Of a stretch of 56,534 nt of DNA, positions 7,701 to 16,234 are shown in pieces. Under the pieces are notes generated by a model. That model did not search any database. It saw only the letters and a list, made by a program, of their open reading frames with translations, and was not told where the DNA came from. The stretch is from the IMG/VR virus record IMGVR_UViG_3300007276_000059, positions 1 through 56,534 of that record; one strand, given 5' to 3'. Positions within the stretch are counted from its first letter, which is position 1. Each line of letters opens with the position of its first letter. The stretch is from a virus. The position numbers and the translations under genes were made by a program.

Positions 7701-8375
7701 ATGACTAAAAGAGAACTAATCTATAATGTTTATGAGAAGCTAAATATAATTAGCGATGATACAAAGATATCTGAGGAACTTGTATCCTCTCTTATAGACC
7801 TCAAGAGAGCAATGTTGCTGAAACAACAGTACGCTAGAAATGGATGGCATATGCCAATTGAAATTAAGCAAGAACTCTGTATGAGTTTAGAATTAGTCAA
7901 TAAGGTTGACGGATATTCTTGTGGTGGCAAAATACTTGCGACCACTGTTGCTTTACCTAAGTCTATAAAGATTAAAGGAAAAGAAGGCCCTCTTAATGTA
8001 CGCAAGTCTGACAGTACTCAAATAGAAATAAACATTGTTGCTATTGAAAGAGTACCATTTCTTTTCGAGAATAAGTTTACTCAACACTTAACTTATTGTG
8101 CAGTTGATTTTAGTGGAAAGCTATATCTCATCTCTAAGGACAATAAACATAAATTCCTTAAGACTATAAAGGTTACTGATATATTCGAGAATCCTGATGC
8201 GGCAAATGACCTGTCATGCGATGCTAACAACCTTACAACAGATATATGGGATATTGATTATCCAATTGAAGGTGCAATGGCTGATACGGTTGTTGATTTG
8301 ATAGTAAAAGATTTAACCAAGTCATTTAGTATTCCAGGTGATAAAAATAATAATGCTTCAGATGATAGAGAATAA
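7701..8375 (+). CDS. Virion/tail-module protein, possible connector
   Basis: A 224-residue protein starting MTKRELIYNVYEKLNIISDD, eight bases after the phosphoesterase stop. The N-terminal helical part (residues 1-70, EELVSSLIDLKRAMLLKQQYA) followed by a beta-rich core (VALPKSIKIKGKEG, YLISKDNKHKFLKTIKV) and a C-terminal helix resembles ring/connector proteins in crAss-like tail modules, comparable in style to P22 gp4-type stabilisers. I recall the layout but cannot prove the family. It overlaps the next gene. It probably forms part of the dodecameric collar below the portal; that is inference. Confidence 0.6.
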   Translation: MTKRELIYNVYEKLNIISDDTKISEELVSSLIDLKRAMLLKQQYARNGWHMPIEIKQELCMSLELVNKVDGYSCGGKILATTVALPKSIKIKGKEGPLNVRKSDSTQIEINIVAIERVPFLFENKFTQHLTYCAVDFSGKLYLISKDNKHKFLKTIKVTDIFENPDAANDLSCDANNLTTDIWDIDYPIEGAMADTVVDLIVKDLTKSFSIPGDKNNNASDDRE

Positions 8376-8880
8376 ACCAGACGTAAGATTACATAGAGTA
8401 AAGGCTGATTTTGGTAGTGGGGATTTTTATAAGCACTTTGCTTCAGATCCAGAAATGAAAGCATTAGTATCACGAGTTACTTACGGAGAAGTATTAAGAG
8501 AATATAACGGACATGTAAGAGATAGAATTTCTACCAAAGGAGCTGAGTATTTCTTTCCTTATAAAGTAGGAAAAGTGGAATTAAGAAAGGTTAAAAGCGA
8601 AGTCAAAATTGATGAAGAAGGTAACATTATAAACAACCTACCGATTAATTGGAAAGCTACACGCGAGTTATGGGCAGAAAATAAAAGGGCTAGAGAAAAG
8701 AAAACAAAAATTAGATATACAAATGAGCATACTGATGGTCACACATTCAGAATATTCTATAAGAGATCTAAAGCAAACTTTAAAAACAAAAGCATTTATA
8801 AGATGCGTTTTAATAGAGATCTGAAACGTCAATTATCACGATCTATATTTGCAGGACTCATTGATGCATTCTTAAAATAA
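8353..8880 (+). CDS. Conserved crAss-type structural protein, basic
   Basis: A basic protein of 175 residues if started at the ATG at 8353 (MLQMIENKPDVRLHRVKADFG); ATG 8362 is equally possible, and a GTG at 8338 is less likely. The start overlaps the previous gene's end in another frame, so translation is coupled. It has a charged core (DRISTKGAEYFFPYKVGKVE) and a strongly basic C-terminal half (RFNRDLKRQLSRSIFAG). I recall proteins of this style conserved in the crAss-like tail module, without a proven function. It could contact DNA in the portal channel, given its charge; this is inference. Confidence 0.65.
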   Translation: MLQMIENKPDVRLHRVKADFGSGDFYKHFASDPEMKALVSRVTYGEVLREYNGHVRDRISTKGAEYFFPYKVGKVELRKVKSEVKIDEEGNIINNLPINWKATRELWAENKRAREKKTKIRYTNEHTDGHTFRIFYKRSKANFKNKSIYKMRFNRDLKRQLSRSIFAGLIDAFLK

Positions 8881-8886
8881 CATAAC

Positions 8887-9597
8887 ATGGCAAGCACAGG
8901 TAATTTAGTAAGTATAAAAATGGTAGCTGATAGGCTTATGAGAAATCCTTTAATGAAGGATCTAAGCTATGAGTTTATTGTAGATAACGCGATACAAGTA
9001 TTAAGAATACTTGAAGCTCCATCTATCTTTGTAACACGAAGAGAAGGATTAAATGTAGTTAATTACAGAGCACTTAAACCTATCGATATGATTACAGTCG
9101 AAGGTATTGCCAGAACAGATCAAGGTGGAGCACCTATTCCGTTAACAGCAACAGAAGATATTTCTCAAGAATTCTTTCACGTTGGTAATGAGCTTCCTAG
9201 TAGAATAGATTATACATATGGATTGAATAGTAAATACGTTAGTGTTAATTTTGAAACAGGAACAATACATATTATCTACAAAGCTATTGCTACTGATGAC
9301 GAATGTTACCCACTTGTATTAGACAATGAAACACTATTAAGATGTGTTGAGAGTTATATTAAATGGAAATGGTTTGATATATTAAATGATATGGACATGG
9401 TGTCAGACAGAAAGCTACACAAAGCTGAAGTTGATTACTGTTTCAATGTAGCACAAGCAGATGCTAATCTTAAATTGCCAAGTGCAGATGAGATGGAAGC
9501 ATTAACAAATATGATTACACAAATCCTTCCAAGTACTACTGAATTCAAAAGAAGATTTGAATTCTTAGGTGCTCAGGAACAAATGAGAATCAACTAA
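8887..9597 (+). CDS. Tail ring / adaptor protein
   Basis: A 236-residue protein. Helical N-terminus (SIKMVADRLMRNPLMKDLSYEFIVDNAIQVLRILEAP), a beta middle (VVNYRALKPIDMITVEGI, YVSVNFETGTIHIIYKAI) and a C-terminal helical bundle (LLRCVESYIKWKWFDILND...). I associate this order, with RNPLM...YE and a YRALKP/D stretch, with ring proteins just ahead of the muzzle gene in crAss-like phages. It ends one base before the large tail gene. Together with the two genes before it, it likely forms the short tail barrel. No enzymatic motif is visible. Confidence 0.65.
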   Translation: MASTGNLVSIKMVADRLMRNPLMKDLSYEFIVDNAIQVLRILEAPSIFVTRREGLNVVNYRALKPIDMITVEGIARTDQGGAPIPLTATEDISQEFFHVGNELPSRIDYTYGLNSKYVSVNFETGTIHIIYKAIATDDECYPLVLDNETLLRCVESYIKWKWFDILNDMDMVSDRKLHKAEVDYCFNVAQADANLKLPSADEMEALTNMITQILPSTTEFKRRFEFLGAQEQMRIN

Positions 9598-9598
9598 G

Positions 9599-12500
9599 AT
9601 GATAAAAAAACACGAGGCAAGTTATCAAGGGATGTCTAAAGACTTGGCGAGTGATCTCCAGACAGACAAATACTTTGATGCACAGAACATAAGAATTTTA
9701 GCAACGGATCAAAAGAGTTCGTTTGCAGTTAGTAACGAGGCTGGTAATGAAATAGTCTTTTCTATTCCTACTCCGGTATTTGATTTCGATAATACTAGGA
9801 TTGCATATACAGTTGGTTCAACTACAAAATATTTAGACTATGCAACTGTAACTAATGTGATTCCAAGATGTGAGTTAGAAGAGACTTATGTAGATACTAC
9901 TGGATCTCCAGTATCCTTAACTTCTGGGACTCAAATAATCATTGGTACAAAAGAGCTTAGAGATTCCGCGTTGATTGTTACTACAGATGATAATGGATGG
10001 GATTGCTTCTGGGAGCTTACTAATCTTAATGACGGAACATTTGATTTAGTTTTATTATACATGAATAATTTAGGTTTATCTAAGAATAACCTAGTTCAAA
10101 TATTGTTTAATTACGAAAACTCAGTTATACAAAAAATATACTTTGTTGATGGAGCACATCAACTTAGATTCTTAAACTTACGACAAAGCATTGCTAATGG
10201 CGATAGAGATAACTTAATTGATTTAAGTGCAAGCTCTATTGATACTGTATCAACATTCACTTTATCTCAACCTTCTATTGATGGTGTGATTTCAGGTGGA
10301 TCGCACACTTCAGGTCAAATTCAATATGCTTATGGACTTTATATCCTTAATGGAGCACAAACAACTGTCTCTCCTCTTTCAGAATTAGCCGCTATTGATA
10401 AAGGTAATGGATTAGGTGGAGGTGATGTTAATGAAATCCTTGGGAAGTCTGTCCAAGTTAATATTCCAAATATTGATATCAAATTTACAAATATAAAACT
10501 ATATTCTATAAAATACACTTCACTTAATCAGAATCCTGAAATAAGTATTGTTGCAGATAAGCAGATTGATAATTACTCATCTATGCTTATTACGGACGAT
10601 GGATCTTCTCAAAAAGCTATATCATTAGAGGCTTTTGTATTCTTAGGATCAGATCCTATTGTACCAAAGCATATAGCAACAAAAGATAATAGATTATTCC
10701 CTATTAATATTACTTCAAGTAGATTTGAAGTAGATTTAGATACTAGAGCGTATTCATTTACTTCTGAGCCTGTTGCTCAAGTATTAGATAATGCGTATGT
10801 AGATGATTTCTTAAATGTACTAGGACTCACTTCGACTGTAACTGGTCCTGATTTTATATTACCTACTGGACATGATTCAGTGAATAAGAATTATGATACT
10901 CAGAAGTATCAAGATGATGGATCCACTTTAGGAGCAACGGGGAAGTATGTAGAAGTAGAGGTAGTTCAAGGCAATTTATCCGACGATGCTGCTGCAAATT
11001 TACAATTCTTAAAAGATCAAGAGCTTTATAGATTAGGTATTAAGTTTTACAACAGAAGAGGGCAAACATCAGATCCTTCATGGATTATGGATGTGCGTGC
11101 ACCTGAAGGAAACTTAGAAGGAAATTACAATCAATTGAGAGTTACTCTTACCCCTGAGTTCTATGTCTGGTTAAATACTGGATCAAACTTTGCAACATCA
11201 GATGTTAAGCCAATAGGATATAAAATATTAAGAGCTGATAGAACTTTAGTTGATCAAACAATATTTGCCCAAGGATTTATCAATCCAATGATAGCAAATT
11301 ACGTTCACGGATCTAAATATACATCATTAGCTTCAAGAAAAGAGGCAGTAAATAACTCTAACGCTACTAAATCTGATATATTGCCATCAATGACAAGACT
11401 GTTTGAAACAGTTAAGCCATTCGTAGCATGTACAGATTATCATGAGACTGCATGGAGAAGTGAGAATGATAGTTCATCTGATGATTTAAAAAGAAGTGCA
11501 GAAACTGAAGGATTCAAAGCTAAAGCAAGTACAAACTGGAGAGCACAGAATTTCCAACACAATAGATTAATGCAGTTCTTTAGTCCTGAAGTATTATTTA
11601 GAGACAACCCAATAGATTCTAGTTATAAATTAAGAATTAAAGGATTGATGGAGGAGAATTACTTAGCTAACTGGTCAACCGAAACTAACCCAATCACATC
11701 AGTTAGCGACCAAGAGGTTATATTTATAAATGGTATTACTAGTGCAACCTTAGGTCAGGATACACCTCAAGTTAAATCTGGTAAAGCTAGTAATTTATCT
11801 GATGTAGGATTCTTTGGGCCAACTAATTCAAAAAATGATCATGCTACACATCAAGTTTATAGACAGTTTGAAGGTAATTTTAATCCTGCAAATGTTAAAA
11901 CCGAATGGGATATATATGGCTCACCTGAATTAACACAAGAGGGTGCAGACTTTACTGATTATAATAATGACTCCAGACTTAGATACGCTAACAATTTGAA
12001 GTCAATGAGAATGGATAATTGGGTTGATAAAACTACTTCTGATGGAATAAATAAAGATATAAATAGAAAAATAAGAGGTTGTAATACTATTGGTGCAAAG
12101 TGTATCACATTTGCTGAAGGCGATGACAGTTCAACAGCTCCAATAGATTCTAGAAAAAGTATTGAGGATATTCATATAGCAGCTTCAACTGGTGCTACAA
12201 ATGGTGTGCTTATTGCTGAATTTGTAAAAGAAAACTACCTACTCTATACTGGAGGTATGTACGGAGGGATGTCATTTGAATCTAAAGCTAATGCATCCTA
12301 CATTGAAATAGGATCTTTCACAGAAATAAATACAAATTCTATTTTTATAGCATCTCCAGGTGATACTTTCGTAAATACATTCACTTTTACAAAAATGGTT
12401 AAAGATAATACAGAGATTGTAGATGCAGATTATAATATTGTATCAGAGATAGTGTCAATAAAAGTTGAAACAACTATTGACCTTAAGAATAGAAATGACT

Positions 12501-13684
12501 TATCTATTGGTAGTTGGGACAACAGATGGCAACCAAAATATGAGGAGTATCAAAAATACAATACAGTATATTCTCAACAGCCAACTTTAATTAAGTCGAT
12601 TAGTCAAGGTACTAAGATAAAGAAAATACAAGAGTTTGATGGAAGATTAATGTCTTCTAAAGAGAAGATTCCGGGAGAATTTATTGACTCATGGACTGAT
12701 TTTCTTGAGAATGAAACTATGGATCTTGACGGAAAGTTTGGACCAATTAATGCCGTGGTAAACTTAAATGATGAAATATTCTGTTTGCAAGATACTGCTG
12801 TTGCTCACATTGCTATTAATCCTAGAGTTCAAGTTCCGGGAAATGATGGAATAAGTCTTGAGTTAGGTACTGGAGGTATACTACATGATTACAATTATAA
12901 AAGTACCACAAGTGGATGTTTAAATAAATGGGGTGTAATTACTGCTGACAAAGCATTCTACTTCATAGATATAATCAATAGAGGTATTATGGCATTTGAC
13001 GGAGCTAATGTAGGTAAACTATCTGATGCTCACGGATTCCATCATGAATTAATTAATAGAATTAACTTCAATGACTTGAAAAAGGATAACGCTGTACTAA
13101 AAACTGGAGTATCATTAGGATACAATCCAGTCAACAACGACGTTTACTTTACATTTTTGCAGTCAACAGATTCGTTTACTTTAGGGTTCAACGAAAAGAT
13201 AAGTGCCTTCGTTAGTTTCTATGGATATAAGCCAGCATGGTATATAAACAAAGGTTCTGTATTGATCTCTACAAACCCTTCGAGCGTTTCCTTATGGGAA
13301 CACTTTAAAGGTGATGCTAATAATTTCTATGGCACAGCATTCAGAAGCTCAATTACACTTCATGTTGCTCCTCAAGGAAATGAGATAATACTTAATGGTG
13401 CTACATTCAAGCTAGAGCTTACTAAGAATGGTATTGAACTACCAAATCAGGGATTAACTAAGGTTCGCGTATATAATGATTATCAGGATTCTGGTGAAGT
13501 TTCATTAGTAATGAGACAAAATATGTGGAAGAAATTCAGGAATTGGAAGATAAATTTCCCTCGTCAATCTAATACTCGCGAGAGAGTTCGTAGTGCTTGG
13601 GGATTTGCTGAGTTCATATTCGAAAATACAGATGGAAGAAATTTAATCTTACATGACATAACAATATTCTATACTCAACCTTAA
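9599..13684 (+). CDS. Large tail muzzle/stabilisation protein (P22 gp10-like)
   Basis: A 1361-residue soluble protein rich in Asn, Thr and Ser with many short strands, as in beta-propeller tail proteins. The start (MIKKHEASYQGMSKDLASDLQTDKYFDA) and repeated strand blocks such as NRLFPINIT, DGRLMSSKEK and FNEKISAFVSFYGY resemble the crAss-like 'stabilization'/muzzle proteins related to P22 gp10, which close the tail tip and hold the DNA channel. Length is in the expected range for that group. It follows the ring protein directly and precedes a promoter and the membrane/cargo genes. The assignment is from overall resemblance and position, not a single diagnostic motif. Confidence 0.75.
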   Translation: MIKKHEASYQGMSKDLASDLQTDKYFDAQNIRILATDQKSSFAVSNEAGNEIVFSIPTPVFDFDNTRIAYTVGSTTKYLDYATVTNVIPRCELEETYVDTTGSPVSLTSGTQIIIGTKELRDSALIVTTDDNGWDCFWELTNLNDGTFDLVLLYMNNLGLSKNNLVQILFNYENSVIQKIYFVDGAHQLRFLNLRQSIANGDRDNLIDLSASSIDTVSTFTLSQPSIDGVISGGSHTSGQIQYAYGLYILNGAQTTVSPLSELAAIDKGNGLGGGDVNEILGKSVQVNIPNIDIKFTNIKLYSIKYTSLNQNPEISIVADKQIDNYSSMLITDDGSSQKAISLEAFVFLGSDPIVPKHIATKDNRLFPINITSSRFEVDLDTRAYSFTSEPVAQVLDNAYVDDFLNVLGLTSTVTGPDFILPTGHDSVNKNYDTQKYQDDGSTLGATGKYVEVEVVQGNLSDDAAANLQFLKDQELYRLGIKFYNRRGQTSDPSWIMDVRAPEGNLEGNYNQLRVTLTPEFYVWLNTGSNFATSDVKPIGYKILRADRTLVDQTIFAQGFINPMIANYVHGSKYTSLASRKEAVNNSNATKSDILPSMTRLFETVKPFVACTDYHETAWRSENDSSSDDLKRSAETEGFKAKASTNWRAQNFQHNRLMQFFSPEVLFRDNPIDSSYKLRIKGLMEENYLANWSTETNPITSVSDQEVIFINGITSATLGQDTPQVKSGKASNLSDVGFFGPTNSKNDHATHQVYRQFEGNFNPANVKTEWDIYGSPELTQEGADFTDYNNDSRLRYANNLKSMRMDNWVDKTTSDGINKDINRKIRGCNTIGAKCITFAEGDDSSTAPIDSRKSIEDIHIAASTGATNGVLIAEFVKENYLLYTGGMYGGMSFESKANASYIEIGSFTEINTNSIFIASPGDTFVNTFTFTKMVKDNTEIVDADYNIVSEIVSIKVETTIDLKNRNDLSIGSWDNRWQPKYEEYQKYNTVYSQQPTLIKSISQGTKIKKIQEFDGRLMSSKEKIPGEFIDSWTDFLENETMDLDGKFGPINAVVNLNDEIFCLQDTAVAHIAINPRVQVPGNDGISLELGTGGILHDYNYKSTTSGCLNKWGVITADKAFYFIDIINRGIMAFDGANVGKLSDAHGFHHELINRINFNDLKKDNAVLKTGVSLGYNPVNNDVYFTFLQSTDSFTLGFNEKISAFVSFYGYKPAWYINKGSVLISTNPSSVSLWEHFKGDANNFYGTAFRSSITLHVAPQGNEIILNGATFKLELTKNGIELPNQGLTKVRVYNDYQDSGEVSLVMRQNMWKKFRNWKINFPRQSNTRERVRSAWGFAEFIFENTDGRNLILHDITIFYTQP

Positions 13685-13702
13685 TAGTGTGTGATATAGA
13701 AT

Positions 13703-13734
13703 ATTGACAAATTAAGTGTTATTTCATATATTTG
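13703..13734 (+). promoter_or_regulatory. Bacteroidota-type promoter, probably leaderless message
   Basis: ATTG at 13703-13706 (in ATTGACA) and TATATTTG at 13727-13734 with 20 bp between. The -7 box ends only 4 bp before the ATG at 13739, so the predicted transcript start falls on or next to the start codon. It would drive the membrane protein and possibly the cargo genes after it. Confidence 0.7.
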
Positions 13735-13738
13735 TATT

Positions 13739-14464
13739 ATGCGTTATAATAAGGAACAAAGAAATAGTATTTTAAAATGGCTGGGAGGCTCCGTATTTGT
13801 CGGGGCTTTTGGTTTTTTAACAGCATGGTTAATTTTTCCATTTGCTTGGATATTCAAATCTAAAGGAACTAGTAGTTTATTATGGTGGTGGATGGATGAC
13901 GAAAGAGAAGCTAAAGAAGGTTGGGCACCAGACTACTCATCTTATATATTAAGAAAAGGTGGTCACCCAAATTATAAAAAAGAGAATTTTTGGATTGCTT
14001 ATAAATGGCATACAAGAAATGCTGTATGGAACCTAAAGAGATCTAAATTTTTAGTAGATTCTACTCCTGCAGAAGTTGGAAACAATAATATAGAGAGATC
14101 TAATGTTGTTACTGATAAGTTATTTAAACTTAATGAAGACTTTAGGACTCATTTAGAACAGGATGGCGTATGGATTCAAAGTGCAGGATTGAAGTTTATG
14201 CCTAAATTCCCATGGGAAGAGAAGTGGCAGGTTAGTCAAGGTGATGAGATATCTTATGAGACTTCTATAATAGGTGAAGGCTTCATGTGGTTCTACGCAA
14301 AGGGAAAAGATAAACTGATGTTCCGATACAGTCAGTGCAAGATAGTAACGTATAAAATATTCGGTATTCGAATCTGGAAAGGCTGGAGAACAGTAGTTAT
14401 AGGTTATGATACTAAGTCATATGTATTAACAGTTAAATTTCAAAAGATAAAACCTTGGAAATAG
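13739..14464 (+). CDS. Membrane-anchored protein, DUF7338-like
   Basis: A 241-residue protein with one N-terminal membrane segment (residues about 12-38, WLGGSVFVGAFGFLTAWLIF) followed by a Trp-rich segment (SLLWWWMDDE) and a beta-rich soluble domain with KWHTRNAVWNLKRSKF. The order TM, WWxxDDE, R/H-RN-x-WN is one I recall from a widespread phage family of unknown function (DUF7338-like, from memory). The predicted transcript is leaderless. The last bases overlap the next gene by 10 bp. It could act in lysis, entry or membrane remodelling; there is no direct evidence for any of these. Confidence 0.65.
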   Translation: MRYNKEQRNSILKWLGGSVFVGAFGFLTAWLIFPFAWIFKSKGTSSLLWWWMDDEREAKEGWAPDYSSYILRKGGHPNYKKENFWIAYKWHTRNAVWNLKRSKFLVDSTPAEVGNNNIERSNVVTDKLFKLNEDFRTHLEQDGVWIQSAGLKFMPKFPWEEKWQVSQGDEISYETSIIGEGFMWFYAKGKDKLMFRYSQCKIVTYKIFGIRIWKGWRTVVIGYDTKSYVLTVKFQKIKPWK

Positions 14465-16233
14465 GAGATAACGATAAAGATAAAGATAAAGGAAAAAAGT
14501 CTGGGTTTAACTCTAAGGCTTACAAGCATGCTATAAGTATGATTGAATCTTCTGGTGGTAAATATTTACAGACTGGAATAGATCCTAAGACTGGTAAAAG
14601 ACTTTCTAGTGCTGCTGGTAAGTATCATTTTTTATATCAGCTTATAAAAAAGGATCCTTCTATGAAAGGTATTTCCAAGAGAGACTTTATGAATAATAAT
14701 GACCTTCAGGAAGCTATTATGGATAAAGCTATTAGTGGTAAGCTTACTGGATATACTTACGGAGAAGATTATGCCAATAAATTAATAAAAGAGTTTGGAT
14801 CTGACAAAGATGTTAATGAAATATCTGCAATCATACACTTCTTAGGAGCAGGAAATGCTCGTAAGTTTCTTAAAGATCCAAAAAACTTCAGAGTACCTGG
14901 AGCTGTAAATCTAACAGGAGATGAGTATCTTGATAAATTTAGAAAGCATTTCGATAAGTATAGCGAAGAAAATATTCAAGAAGGTCAACCTGTTTCAAAA
15001 ATAAACAAAGTACCTACTTCAGAAAGAAGTCAAGGTGTAGTTAAGCAGGATGCAACACAAGTAGCAAAACCTCAGCAAATAAAAGAACCTCGTCATGTTA
15101 ATTTAAAAGATAACTTAATAAAAAATATACCTGCTAGTGAGGGATTAGATTTCCTTGATAGTAATAAGTTTGAGCAAGGCGGTCAGATGTCTGGATTATC
15201 TGGGGCTGATCAATTAGTAACTATATTTGAAAATGGAGGTTCACATGAGCAGAATCCTATTGGTGGTATTCCACAAGGAGTCGGAGCAAATGGTAAACCT
15301 AATCTCGTTGAAGAAGGAGAAACTAAATGGAACGATTATGTCTTTTCCAATTCTTTCTCATTAGATGGCATCCATACAGGTAGTGATGGATCTAAATCTA
15401 ATTTATTCGAGAACGGAGGGGAATTAGATCCTCCAACTAAAAACCCAGTATCCAACATAAAGCCAGACTTACCACGAACATTTCCTAAATCTGAAATGAA
15501 GACAAACGCTTATGGAGGATTAGAAAAAGTTACAGAACATTTTGAATTACCAGATGTAAGGAAACAACACATGCCTAATAATAATTATGTATCTTCTAAT
15601 CCAAATGAAGATGTAGATTTTCAAAGTCAGGTTAAAAGTGAGGGTTCTCAGAAGTTTTTAGATAGATACAATGATCCAATTACTAGAAAACTAATGAAAG
15701 ATCAGACTGATCTTAGTGATGAAGATATAGATAACATGATACTTAAAGGTCTTAGTGCCGATAAAGTTATAGGAGGTAATACCGGTGGATCTAAAGGATC
15801 GTATGATCCTAAAGAAAATAAGATACACATGGGAGAGGAGCATAAAGATGATACTGGTGCAGAAGTTCACGAAACTGTACATGCGTCTTTATTTGATTCA
15901 GCTCAAGGACAAAACTTAATGAATGTATTAGGTAATCCCTTCAAGCAAGAAGGTAGAGAGTCTATGAAGAAATCTCAAATGGGAAGAGATGTTTTAAGAT
16001 ATATGCAAAAACCTCATGAAGCTTACGGTAACTTTTCTGAATTCAGAGAAAAAATTGGTCTTAAACCAGGTGAGCAAATTACTGAGGAGCAATTAAAGAA
16101 AAGAGCTAAAGATAAGGGACTTACAAATGAGAATTTTTATAGATCTTTTAATAATAAGAACCTAACTAAAGCATTAAATACAGTTGCCTATCAAGGTAAC
16201 GATAACGATATTAACAATTACAAATTAGCATAA
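14455..16233 (+). CDS. Virion cell-wall enzyme: transglycosylase-like N-terminus plus zincin C-terminus
   Basis: A 592-residue protein. Residues about 20-175 look like a lytic-transglycosylase-type domain (AISMIESSGGKY, then SSAAGKYHFLYQL); the ESSGG stretch holds the likely catalytic Glu. Residues about 235-330 hold repeated F-E-x-G-G motifs and the conserved block GGIPQG...NLVEEGE known to me from crAss-like virion proteins. The C-terminus has a zincin motif H472-E473-x-x-H476 (VHETVH) and a downstream Glu in KPHEAYGNFSEFREK that fits the third zinc ligand. Together they could cut peptidoglycan glycan and peptide bonds during entry. The start is TTG at 14455, overlapping the previous stop; the first in-frame ATG would remove part of the enzyme domain. 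Enzyme activities are inferred from motifs. Confidence 0.75.
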   Translation: MEIGDNDKDKDKGKKSGFNSKAYKHAISMIESSGGKYLQTGIDPKTGKRLSSAAGKYHFLYQLIKKDPSMKGISKRDFMNNNDLQEAIMDKAISGKLTGYTYGEDYANKLIKEFGSDKDVNEISAIIHFLGAGNARKFLKDPKNFRVPGAVNLTGDEYLDKFRKHFDKYSEENIQEGQPVSKINKVPTSERSQGVVKQDATQVAKPQQIKEPRHVNLKDNLIKNIPASEGLDFLDSNKFEQGGQMSGLSGADQLVTIFENGGSHEQNPIGGIPQGVGANGKPNLVEEGETKWNDYVFSNSFSLDGIHTGSDGSKSNLFENGGELDPPTKNPVSNIKPDLPRTFPKSEMKTNAYGGLEKVTEHFELPDVRKQHMPNNNYVSSNPNEDVDFQSQVKSEGSQKFLDRYNDPITRKLMKDQTDLSDEDIDNMILKGLSADKVIGGNTGGSKGSYDPKENKIHMGEEHKDDTGAEVHETVHASLFDSAQGQNLMNVLGNPFKQEGRESMKKSQMGRDVLRYMQKPHEAYGNFSEFREKIGLKPGEQITEEQLKKRAKDKGLTNENFYRSFNNKNLTKALNTVAYQGNDNDINNYKLA

Positions 16234-16234
16234 C

